Source of the DNA: Hyaloraphidium curvatum
Lineage: Eukaryota > Monoblepharomycota > Hyaloraphidiomycetes > Hyaloraphidiales > Hyaloraphidiaceae
Reading direction: 5' to 3'
Assembly (NCBI GenBank): GCA_025558095.1
Contig: JAIVFI010000021.1
Location: 124,001 to 188,000 of the forward strand
Length of the DNA: 64,000 nucleotides
Position numbers and translations under genes: made by a program. The notes under the pieces were generated by a model. The model was not told where the DNA came from and ran no database searches. It saw nothing but the letters and a program-made list of their open reading frames with translations. Positions 51,358-59,822 of this stretch are shown piece after piece (within the stretch, counting starts at the first letter, position 1; each line of letters opens with the position of its first letter).

Positions 51358-52473
51358 ATGTCGACCCCTTCCTCCATGCCGTCCGAAGCCGAAACGGTTG
51401 CGGTGGAGGACTCGGAAAGCGGTTCGCGGCTCCCCCCGGAGCTCTATCTCCACGTCTCCTCCTTCTTCAACCCGGGGACACAGAGCCTCCTGAAAATGAT
51501 GCTTGCCTGCCGGGACCTGTACGAGCTGCTGCTGCCGCGCTTTATGGAGACATTCTGCTTGGAATGGCTTCCAGAGGAGACCGCGGAAGAGACGGTCGAG
51601 GAGCTCGGCCCCCGAGGCGCGCTGGGCTTTATCAAGACCATGGACCTCCGCCTCCGGAGCGACCGCCAGTCGGAGCCAGACAGCGGTGACCTTGTTTTCC
51701 CGGACGCCCACGCCTTCGTGCTGCGGCAGAGGTTACCTTCGCTCTCCCGCCTCTCGCTCATTCTGTCCACGGAAGAGCTCGTCAAGGCATTTGCCGTGGC
51801 AGATCTGACGACCGTCGGTTTTCTGGACCTCGACATCGACTCTGGCCCGTTCCTGGACTTCGAACATATAAGGTTTCCATCCCTTCCCGCTCTCCGGGAG
51901 CTCAAGCTCGCCTTGTGGTACGACGCACGTGTCCTTGCGATTTCGGAAGCCGCATGCCCCAACGTCGCAGCAGCCTTCATGAACGTCATGCTCCACCCGC
52001 GCGTGCATCACGCCGCGTCCTTTCCAAATTTCCTCTTGGAACGGACGTCGATTGGACAGCGCATAACGCGGATCTGCTCGGCGATTTCTCCTCGCTCCCG
52101 CACTTTCGTCCGAGAACCCTCCGCTATCGCTTCGGATCCTATGCCCGCGGTGACCTGCACCAGGAGCTCTGGGTTCTGATGCCGATGTGGCAGTGTGGAG
52201 GAGTTGATTGTACCAGTGGAAGAGGGCTGGGGCGACCAGTTCGACATCCTTCTCGCATTCGAATCTGCAGACGGCGTCGGCGGCGGCTTCCCACCCAACC
52301 TCAAAGTGCTGGTCATTGAGCAGCTCAGAGTCTTATTTATCCCATCTGACCTACTTGCCTTCTCCTCCACTTTCTCGGCAAACTCCCCGAGAGTCGAGGC
52401 TTCTAGCCAGAGAGAGAGGTTTCTCGTGTCCTCAATCGTTTTGGCAGCATTGAGGGAATCCTTCATGACGTGA
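51358..52473 (+). pseudogene. F-box-type gene with two frame breaks
   Basis: The frame from the ATG at 51358 encodes an F-box-like start, SRLPPELYLHVSSFFNPGTQ, then LLKMMLACRDLYELLLPRF, and helical or leucine-rich sequence (LPALRELKLALWYDARVLAI). Around 52,000 coding moves to a second frame (KFPLGTDVDWTAHNADLLGD ... ELWVLMPMW). Near 52,190 it returns to the first (VEELIVPVEEGWGDQFDILL ... LAALRESFMT). No intron of the needed length with GT-AG ends was found for either step. The shifts cancel, which suggests two single-base errors or mutations. If intact, it would be an SCF adaptor of ~370 residues. Alternatively the gene simply ends at 52179. Confidence 0.5.
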
Positions 52474-52851
52474 GCCGCGGCAGCCCTGACGAGTTGGGTG
52501 ATCTTTTTCTTTGGCAGCGCAGTGTCGGCATCGCAAGGGTGCCCAGTAACCTCGGTCGCGCCGGCGATGATCCCGTCGGTAAGCCACGACGGCGGCGACA
52601 TTTCGTTGCCGGAAGAGACGGTACGGGGGTTGACCATGTCAGTCAGGTCGAAGGGCGAGCACACGCCGCGATCTCACGGCGTGCAGAACGCGGTCGAGTG
52701 ACGATAGGGAAGGAGTCGCGGAGGCGCGGGACGGGCCAGGCAGGCCGTGGGCAGGGAACCATCACTTTTGGGGGTCGCGCCGGGGCATATAGCCGGCGGC
52801 TGGGGGCTATCCCTAATCAGCCCCGTTTCCGAGTCAGCGTCCCCGACGGCC
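52474..52851. other. Intergenic region upstream of an FAD oxidoreductase gene
   Basis: About 380 bases. A minus-strand frame of 218 codons (52008-52664) overlaps this and the F-box region, but it has no recognisable domain. The part next to 52852 should be the oxidoreductase promoter. Confidence 0.4.
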
Positions 52852-54012
52852 ATGAGCGCCGACGCGGGGCCGCTCCGCGTGGCGGTGATCGGCGGCGGCT
52901 GGTACGGCTGCCACATCGCGGCGGCGCTGCTTGCGCTGGGCCACACGGCGGTGGTGCTCGAGCGCGGCCCGCGCCTCTTCTCCGGCTCCTCGGGCGCCAA
53001 CCAGTTCCGGCTGCACGCGGGCTTCCACTACCCGCGCTGCGCGCGCACGCGGCGGCAGGTTGCGGCGGCGCTGGGCCGCTTCCTCGCGGCGTACCCGCGG
53101 CTCGTCGCCCCGCTCGCCGCCAACATCTACGCCGTGGCCGCGCGCAGCTCGCTGCTCGACTTTGAGACGTACGCGACCGTGCTGCGCCACGACGGCGGCG
53201 GCGCGCCGTTCGACGTGATCGACCCGGCCGCCGCGGGCCTCGCCGGCGTCGAGGGCGCGCTGCTGTGCCGCGAGCCGGCGCTGCTCGCCGACGCGCCGCG
53301 CGCGCACTTCGAGCGCGTGCTGGGCGGGGCGGTGCAGTGCGGCCGCTCCGTCGCCTGCGTGGCGTCGCTGCGGGCCCCCGGCGGGGAGGCCGTCGGCGCC
53401 GCGGTCGACGGCGAGCGCTTCGACTGGGTCGTCGACGCCACGTACGGGCAGCTGGACGTGCCCGTGCCCCGGCCGGCCCACTTTTTCGAGGTCTGTCTGA
53501 CGCTGGTCTACCGCCGTCTGGCAGAGGGCCCCGCGGTGGCCCGCGCATTCACCATCATGGACGGCGACTTCTGCTCCCTCTTCCCATATTTTTCCGACAG
53601 CGAGGACGCCGAGCTCGACCGGCGCAGGCTGCACACGCTGACCCACGTGCGGCACACGCACCTCGCCCGCTTCGGACGCTTCGAGGACGCCGCGGCGTTC
53701 GCCGCCTCCTTCGGCGAGGCGGACGCCCTGCGGTCGGTGCCCCTGTTCGAGGACGCCATCGTACGGTTCCTCCCGGCCTTCAGGGAGGAGTACCGGTACC
53801 ACTCGTACTTTCTGTCGTTCAAGACCAAGATCCCGGGGCGGACGGACGGCCGCGAGACCGTCTGCACGCACGAGGGCAGGGTCATCTCGGTCATGTCCGG
53901 CAAGGTGAGCACGGTCTTTGTCGCCGAGGACTATGTGCTGGACGTCATGGGGCTCGCGGGCAAGCGCGAACCCGGGAAGGAGGCGGTGGCAGGGGTTGCA
54001 AAGGCGAGCTGA
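52852..54012 (+). CDS. FAD-dependent oxidoreductase (DAO superfamily), bacterial polysaccharide-cluster type
   Basis: A single-exon gene of 386 residues. The FAD-binding Rossmann motif is at the N-terminus: VAVIGGGWYGCHIAAALLAL, then an acidic strand end VVLERG. The block SSGANQFRLHAGFHYPRCAR follows. This wording, and the end block MSGKVSTVFVAEDYVLD, I associate with bacterial surface-polysaccharide gene clusters. The WVVDATYGQLDVP strand fits the second part of the FAD fold. It should oxidise or reduce a sugar or sugar-amine intermediate; the substrate is unknown. The ATG at 52852 is eight codons before the Rossmann strand. Introns are absent, in contrast to most genes here. It is convergent with the sugar-enzyme fusion gene. 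Confidence 0.8.
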   Translation: MSADAGPLRVAVIGGGWYGCHIAAALLALGHTAVVLERGPRLFSGSSGANQFRLHAGFHYPRCARTRRQVAAALGRFLAAYPRLVAPLAANIYAVAARSSLLDFETYATVLRHDGGGAPFDVIDPAAAGLAGVEGALLCREPALLADAPRAHFERVLGGAVQCGRSVACVASLRAPGGEAVGAAVDGERFDWVVDATYGQLDVPVPRPAHFFEVCLTLVYRRLAEGPAVARAFTIMDGDFCSLFPYFSDSEDAELDRRRLHTLTHVRHTHLARFGRFEDAAAFAASFGEADALRSVPLFEDAIVRFLPAFREEYRYHSYFLSFKTKIPGRTDGRETVCTHEGRVISVMSGKVSTVFVAEDYVLDVMGLAGKREPGKEAVAGVAKAS

Positions 54013-54162
54013 GGGGAGCGGAAGGGACGTCACCACAACCGATGCAATGTATTTGCGGTAAAGCAAACGTCGCTTGCCGCACCATCGCGACGCACGGATC
54101 GCACCGCACGGCCTCCGCCGCGCACGCAACGTCAACCGGTCGGCGACCCCGATCCGCCGCAG

Positions 54163-55854
54163 TCACCCAAACAGGCACTGGTAGGTTGCCTCGTAAAACT
54201 CCAGCGACGCCTCCAGCTCCCGCACCTCCCTGCATACCATCTCCAGCGCCACGCATGCCCCGTACTTCGCATCCTTCAGCGCCCGCGCTACCCCGGCGTG
54301 GTCCACCTTGGGGCCCACGTACGGCGCCAGCATCGGCTCCGAGACGTGGAAGTGCGCGGGCTGCCCCTCCTCCGCGGCGCGCGAAACCGCCGACGCCACG
54401 TCCTCCCCCGCCATGGCCATGCACGCCGCGTCGAGGTGCACCTGCAGCCCCGGGTGTCCGACCCGCCGCACCAGGGACAGGGCGTGGGCCGAGGTGGTGG
54501 CAAAGTTGCACCCGTACTGCGGGGCGTTGGGTTCCAGGCACAGGGCGCAGCCCCTGGAATGGGCGTACTCGGCGAGCGGGCCGAAGAGGGCGCAGAAGAT
54601 GCGGTCGGCTTCCTCGTGGGACATGCCGTCCGGGATCCGGCGGTTCTTGGGCGCGCCAAAGACGATGGGGAACGGGCCCGGGGAGGGGCGCCAGAGCTCG
54701 CGGAGGGAGGCGGCAAAGTCGACGACCACGCGGAGGTGCCGGGCGAGCCTGCCCCTCGCCTCCTCGGTGCCGAAGAGGACGAGGTCGGGTTTGCCGAAGA
54801 GGACGGCCTGGAGGGAGGAGATCCCGAGCCCGCGGGCCGCGAGGTCCGCCGCAAACCCCGCGACGAGCCCGTCGAGAACCCCGCCGGCGACGGCCCGCTC
54901 GATGGCGTCCCATGCAAAGAACCTGGTGGGGGCGACCTCAATGTACCGGTACCCGCGGGTCCTCAGCAGGGAAACCGCGGCGTCGTGGGACGGCTCGTCC
55001 CACGCGATGCACGAGACAGAGGTACGCCGGAACATGTTCCATTCCCCGAGGAACCGCGAAAAGGAGGCCAGGACTTGCGCGGCGGTGCAGATGTACGGCA
55101 GCCCCGCTGGGGCGCCGAACGCCTGACCGTGCTTCGTCAGGCAGTCGTAGCGCAGCGGCGGGCCGCCGTGGCCGACGTCGCGGGGCTCGACGTCTCCCGC
55201 CAGGAGGCCGGCATCCGAGATGAGCCGGATCAGTTCGGCGGTGGGCACGGGTTCGGGGAACAGGTTGGCCTCGCGGAGCCCGAGCTCCAGGGCGCGCTGC
55301 ATGTCCGCGGACAGCCGCGAAACGTCGTACCATTGGAACGCCGAGTTCATGTTGATGGCGGGGAGGTTGTTGCCCACTAGCAGGTCGTAGACGTAGTTCT
55401 TCTTAAGGTGGATGCCGAACAGCGCGGGGAGGCGGAGGACCAGGTGGTCGGGGAACCGGTCCCGCACGAAGCGCTCGAGCAGCGCGCGGTGCCTGCCGTA
55501 GGGGTGGAGGTCGGGCATGTCGGCGGCTCCACCCAGGCCGTCTTCGTCCCTTCGGCCGTCCGCCGGGTTGTAGACGTCGATGGTGGAAATGAGCACGAAG
55601 CGGTCGCATTCGACGCCCGCCAGCACGGCCTCCAGCTTCCGCAGGTTCGCCAGGTCGGCGTCCGGGTCCTTGTTTGCCAGCCATTTGGCGGCCGGGAGGG
55701 CGGCGCACACGACGGTGGAGAATCGGCGGCCGCGGGCGGCGCCGGCGTCGGTCGAGCGGAACGCGTGGTCGAACCTGAGTGCGCGCCGCAGAGACGTGCC
55801 GACGAACCCGGTGCTGCCGAAAAGCGCCGAGTTTGGCGGCGGGAAGCTCTCCAT
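54163..55854 (-). CDS. Fusion of NAD-dependent epimerase/dehydratase (SDR) and TIM-barrel sugar isomerase
   Basis: A single-exon gene of about 563 residues. Residues 1-~265 are an extended SDR: SALFGSTGFVGTSLRRAL (GxxGxxG), RFVLISTIDVYNPADG, and the active-site tyrosine in HPYGRHRALLERF, where YxxxR replaces the usual YxxxK. Residues ~285-563 are a xylose-isomerase-like TIM barrel: GYRYIEVAPTRFF, with likely metal ligands E441 in CLEPNAPQYG, D475 in VHLDAACM, H503 in HFHVSEPML and E538 in VALEM. Together they could carry out successive steps on a nucleotide sugar or sugar phosphate. In bacteria such activities are usually separate genes. The in-frame TTG start four codons earlier is ignored. 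It is divergent from the exostosin gene with 118 bases between starts. Confidence 0.82.
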   Translation of the reverse strand: MESFPPPNSALFGSTGFVGTSLRRALRFDHAFRSTDAGAARGRRFSTVVCAALPAAKWLANKDPDADLANLRKLEAVLAGVECDRFVLISTIDVYNPADGRRDEDGLGGAADMPDLHPYGRHRALLERFVRDRFPDHLVLRLPALFGIHLKKNYVYDLLVGNNLPAINMNSAFQWYDVSRLSADMQRALELGLREANLFPEPVPTAELIRLISDAGLLAGDVEPRDVGHGGPPLRYDCLTKHGQAFGAPAGLPYICTAAQVLASFSRFLGEWNMFRRTSVSCIAWDEPSHDAAVSLLRTRGYRYIEVAPTRFFAWDAIERAVAGGVLDGLVAGFAADLAARGLGISSLQAVLFGKPDLVLFGTEEARGRLARHLRVVVDFAASLRELWRPSPGPFPIVFGAPKNRRIPDGMSHEEADRIFCALFGPLAEYAHSRGCALCLEPNAPQYGCNFATTSAHALSLVRRVGHPGLQVHLDAACMAMAGEDVASAVSRAAEEGQPAHFHVSEPMLAPYVGPKVDHAGVARALKDAKYGACVALEMVCREVRELEASLEFYEATYQCLFG

Positions 55855-55972
55855 CAGGGGAGTCAAGGCGCTTTTTGATTGGGGATCGATGATGATGGTG
55901 CCCTTATTCTACTAGCTTCATTGGGGCCCCACCTGGGACACCGACGGACGACTTGTGGGACGCCACTCCCCG

Positions 55973-57280
55973 ATGCAGATCTTTTGGCTGTGGCAAGGAT
56001 CGAGGCCGCTCTCGGCGGCAGCCGTGCTGCTCGCCTCCACGATGCTGCTCGCGTGGTCGTGGTCGTGGTCGCGGACTGGAGGCCGCGAAGGACCGCGTCG
56101 GTTCTCCGTGCTGGCGGACCCCTCGCTGGCGGCGTCCTACGCCGCGTTCGTGCGCACCGCCGACGAGGCCGACGGCACCACGATCAGCCAGTACTCGCTC
56201 AACATCGGCTTCGAGGATTCCGTGCGCCGCAGCACGGCCTTCGTCGCGGACCCGGCCGCGGCCGACGCCGTCGTCGTTGCCCTATATCCAATCGCTTTGG
56301 GCCTGCACAGGCACATGGAGGGCAATCTGATGCGGACAATGGAAACCGTCGCCAAGCGCTTGGTTCCCGCCATCCGAAGCCTGCCCTCCAGGACCGTGCT
56401 CATCTTTGTTATTACGCACGTCGACGAGCTGCCCGAAATCAACCGGTATATCCTGCGCCGGGTGCGCGAGGTCCACCCCCGCCGCATCCTGCTGATCCGC
56501 ACGGACGTCGGCGATACCTCGTGTTCCTGCTACGGCAGGCCGTACTACGTCCCGGGAATTGAGAACCTCATGGCGCCCTACGCCGTCGCCAAGCCGCGTG
56601 CTCTGGTCTCGGCCGCCGAGCGGGGCTCTCTGGACCGCCCGCGGAACCTCACCGTCTTTTTCCGCGGCCGCAGCCCCGGCGTGCGCCGCAAACTCGCGGA
56701 CAGCATTCGCGCCCTCAAACGGCCGGACGTGCTCTATGACCTCGTGTCGGACGCCGGCGCGGACCGCGCGCGCCACGCGGACTACCTGGACAAGGCGCTC
56801 TCTTCCAAATTCTGCCTCGTACCGGACGGCGACGTGTCGAGCTCGCTCAGGCTTTTCGAATCCATCGTGGCCAGGTGCGTCCCCGTCATCTTTTCCGACT
56901 GCCCGGACCTTCTCCCGTTCGACGGCACCCCCGAGGTCGGCAACTACTCGGCATTCTCGCTCATCGTGCCCCTCGCCTCGAGCGGGTCCGCGGTCATGTC
57001 CAGGATCGACGCCGCGGTCGCCTCGGGCGCGTACCAAAGGATGCTGGCGCGCCTCGACGAGGTCTGGATCCACTTTACGGCGCCCAGGGTGCCGATTCCT
57101 GGGCAGGCCGGCGCCCACGCGCTGCTGCTGCGGCTCGCGAGTGAGGCCATGGACCGGATGGACGCGGGGTTGCCGACCAAGTGGTCGCGGTACGACGAGA
57201 AGAGGCTTTCGAGGTGCGTCAACATGTACGGCGATGCGTGGTTGCGGGCCTGGCGGCGGGGAGAGGTCGGAGGAAAGTAA
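55973..57280 (+). CDS. Exostosin-family glycosyltransferase (GT47-like), type II membrane protein
   Basis: A single-exon gene of 435 residues. A short N-terminal tail and one membrane helix (LSAAAVLLASTMLLAWSWSW, residues ~12-32) indicate a Golgi type II enzyme. The exostosin domain is marked by NLTVFFRGRSPGVRRKL, LSSKFCLVPDGDVSSSLRLF and the following ESIVARCVPVIFSDCPDLLP, then PF. GT47 proteins add sugars such as glucuronic acid, xylose or arabinose to glycans; the donor here is unknown. The ATG at 55973 directly precedes the helix. The short divergent promoter shared with the sugar-enzyme fusion suggests joint expression in one glycan pathway. Confidence 0.85.
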   Translation: MQIFWLWQGSRPLSAAAVLLASTMLLAWSWSWSRTGGREGPRRFSVLADPSLAASYAAFVRTADEADGTTISQYSLNIGFEDSVRRSTAFVADPAAADAVVVALYPIALGLHRHMEGNLMRTMETVAKRLVPAIRSLPSRTVLIFVITHVDELPEINRYILRRVREVHPRRILLIRTDVGDTSCSCYGRPYYVPGIENLMAPYAVAKPRALVSAAERGSLDRPRNLTVFFRGRSPGVRRKLADSIRALKRPDVLYDLVSDAGADRARHADYLDKALSSKFCLVPDGDVSSSLRLFESIVARCVPVIFSDCPDLLPFDGTPEVGNYSAFSLIVPLASSGSAVMSRIDAAVASGAYQRMLARLDEVWIHFTAPRVPIPGQAGAHALLLRLASEAMDRMDAGLPTKWSRYDEKRLSRCVNMYGDAWLRAWRRGEVGGK

Positions 57281-57820
57281 GAGGCCGCAGAACAGCTCCG
57301 TGCCAACGTAGCGAAGCTTTTCTTCAACGAATTCGCCGCATTTCACGTACCCTCTCTCGGAGAGAAAGATCCATCGGCGGCAGGAACCATCACGGAACAA
57401 CGGGAAGGAAGGACGACACAGCATGTCCTGCACGTGGATTGTCACGTGCGCTATCCGCGGCAACAGCACTGGACACATGGTACACAATAGACCCAGCTTT
57501 CTCGTCACTCGACCCTCCAACCCAGCTTTCTCGTCACTCGACCCTCCAACAGACGACTCATCTCGATGTGCCAAACCGAGGATGCTCGTGTACAGTCCAT
57601 CCAGCGCAGGAGCTGGCAAAGACGTCTGTGCGGGACGCTGTCAGGCGGGACGCCTCCCGCGTGAACTACAACATTCGCGCTTCGTTGTTTAATAGGAGGA
57701 AGTCGCAGAAGATCGCATTCCATTCAATGTCAATCTCAATCTGAAGTTCTGAAAAGCAAAGAAACCCGCCACAGAGCAGAAACCCCGCGCCCGCAAACAA
57801 CCACCGAGTCCAAGCCGCCG
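57281..57820. other. Intergenic region between convergent genes, with a 29-bp direct repeat
   Basis: About 540 bases between the exostosin stop and the end of the PH-domain gene. The main feature is the perfect 29-bp tandem duplication at 57492-57549. Short frames across it are not supported. It should hold the 3' ends of both genes. Confidence 0.55.
57492..57549 (+). repeat. Perfect 29-bp tandem duplication
   Basis: The unit starts CCCAGCTTTCTCGTCACTCG and occupies 57492-57520 and 57521-57549 without mismatch. It lies in the non-coding space between convergent genes. Confidence 0.9.
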
Positions 57821-59683
57821 TCAAACCTTGCCCGTCCCCACGCTGACCTCCACCAGCTTCCCTCCCTCCACCTCCCTCAGCTGCACATCCACCTCCCTCC
57901 TCCCCTGGGCCCCCACCTGCCCCCCGCCCCTCTCCGCGGCCCTGCGCACCTCCATCACGGCCCTGTGCGCCTCCGCCAGCGCCCTGTACGCGCGCGCCAG
58001 CTCCCCGGGATCGTCCGCGGCGAGCGTCCACGCGCGCTTGGGGCAGACGATCTTGAGCGCGTGCGGGTGGGCTTTGGAGAGCCGGAGGGGATCGCCGCCG
58101 GGAGGCGGGAGGAACGAGAGGACGGTGGAAAGGGGGATGATGCGGAGGCACTGGTACTCCTGCCGTCCCCGACGTCAGCCTCATGACGGAGCCGAACGCG
58201 CACCGACGTACCTTCTCGTCCTTGTACGCCGCCACCTTGCCTCCCCTGACCACGAACCACCTCCTCTTCCACCCGCTCCCGGACTTGCCGAGCTTCCACA
58301 GCCACCCCGCGTACCGCACCCCGCCGTCGTCCTCGCCCGGAAGCGGGGGGCCGACGATGATGTCGTCCTCGGAGTCGGCGCGGCCCGGGGGGGATGGGCG
58401 GCCGGGGGATGGCCGGTCCTCGTCCGAGGCGATGTATTCCTCATCGCTGGAGAGGCCATGCGTGCGCGAGGGGAGTTCGGGGGAGGAGGGGACGGCGAGG
58501 AGCGGGGAGGGGGGCGAGCCGGCGCCGGGTTGTGAGGCGAGCGGCGGGGAGGGGAGCACCGAGAGGGAGACGGGGGACGACTGCGCTGCCGAGGATGATG
58601 GGGGAGAGGGGTGCAGGGAGAGGGTGGAGCCGACGGCCGAGGACCAGCTTTGCAGGGCGCCGAGGGCCTTTTGCAGGGGCTGCTCCGAGAAGGAGACTTT
58701 GCGCCCGCGGGCGTCGAGGGAGGAGGAGGAGGTGGCGCGGGTGGCGGCGTTGGCTTGCCACGGAGGGAGGTCGGAGCCCGGGAAGGCGGGTTCCGAGACG
58801 TGGGCGGGTTGCGCGTCAGGGGAGAGGTGCTCGTGTCCGCTGGGCGGGGTGACGGGGGAGACGGGCGCAGAAACGGCGCGCTGCACGGCGGGCAGACTGG
58901 AAGCGCCGAGCTGACTGCGGCGGATCTCGCGGCGCGCGACCTTGAGCGCCGTCAACCAGTCGTCCATCTCGGAGCGCGTGGCCGCCTGCAGGTAGTACGT
59001 CCGTTCCGGCGTGACAAGCCCGATCACGTTGGGTTTCTTGATCCGGACTTCGGCGATCGCGGTGAGCGCGCGCAGGTCGATGGAGCGGAGCAGCTGGTAT
59101 TCCTGGAACAGAATGCCGGGTGAGCACATTGTCGGCAACGTGCGAGGCACTACGGCACCTTGTCGTTCTCGTAGTATGCCAGCTTCGTCGAACGCAGGAC
59201 GAACCAGCGCTTTTTCCACGTCTGTGGGTGGAAGGATTGAACCACGGTGTCAAGACCAGACGAGACGCGGGCCCCGGCGCCACCCACGCGTCGCTGCTCC
59301 CCCTTCTTGAGCAGATACCCCGATCTGACCACCAGCTCGTTCTTGAGCCTCAGCTGCGCCTCGAGCGCCTCGGGCGACCGCAGCGCCGGGTCCGCGTCCT
59401 CGTCGTCCGTGTGCGCCCCCGCGCCCCACGGCCCCGGCGTGCCCCCCGACTCGGGCGACAGATCGTCGGCCGACGCCTCGAGCATCGCCACGTGCGCCTC
59501 GGGCGGATCGATATAGAGCACGGCATCGAACGTGTCGGACGCGAGGCTGTCCAGCGACGAGGTGTTTGCTACGCGGTTCGCGGGCGGAACGCGCGGCGCG
59601 TCGGCGGGGACGGGCGCGGACCGCAGCGAGGAGCCCCGCGGCGGGAGCACGATCGGCGGCGGCGGCTCGCCCGCGGACGACAT
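57821..59683 (-). CDS. Protein with two pleckstrin-homology domains
   Basis: At least four exons on the minus strand. The first starts MSSAGEPPPPIVLPPRGSS at 59683 and reaches SGYLLKKGEQRR (to 59288). The next encodes TWKKRWFVLRSTKLAYYEND. The third begins EYQLLRSIDLRALTAIAEVR and covers the end of PH domain 1 (SEMDDWLTALKVARRE), a long serine/proline-rich linker, and the start of PH domain 2 (YAGWLWKLGKSGSGWKRRW). The last encodes EYQCLRIIPLSTVLSFLPP and ends with VSVGTGKV. PH domains bind phosphoinositides, so membrane recruitment is expected. The tandem layout recalls yeast Opy1. Both PH domains are interrupted by introns at equivalent places, which suggests an internal duplication. Convergent with the exostosin gene. 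Confidence 0.82.
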
Positions 59684-59822
59684 GGGGGCGGAGTTGCGTC
59701 GTGTCCGTGGATTTTCCCTATCAACGAGGTTAGCCTCCGCCCCGGAGTCTGGTTTCCGGCCACCGTTGTTAGGCGAATCCTAACCGCGCTAGCTCCCACG
59801 CAACCGTCGTTCCCGCGGCGCC

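Noticed and set aside
52008-52664. 218-codon minus-strand frame
   Set aside because: Overlaps the F-box-type gene and shows no family features; the plus-strand reading is more protein-like.
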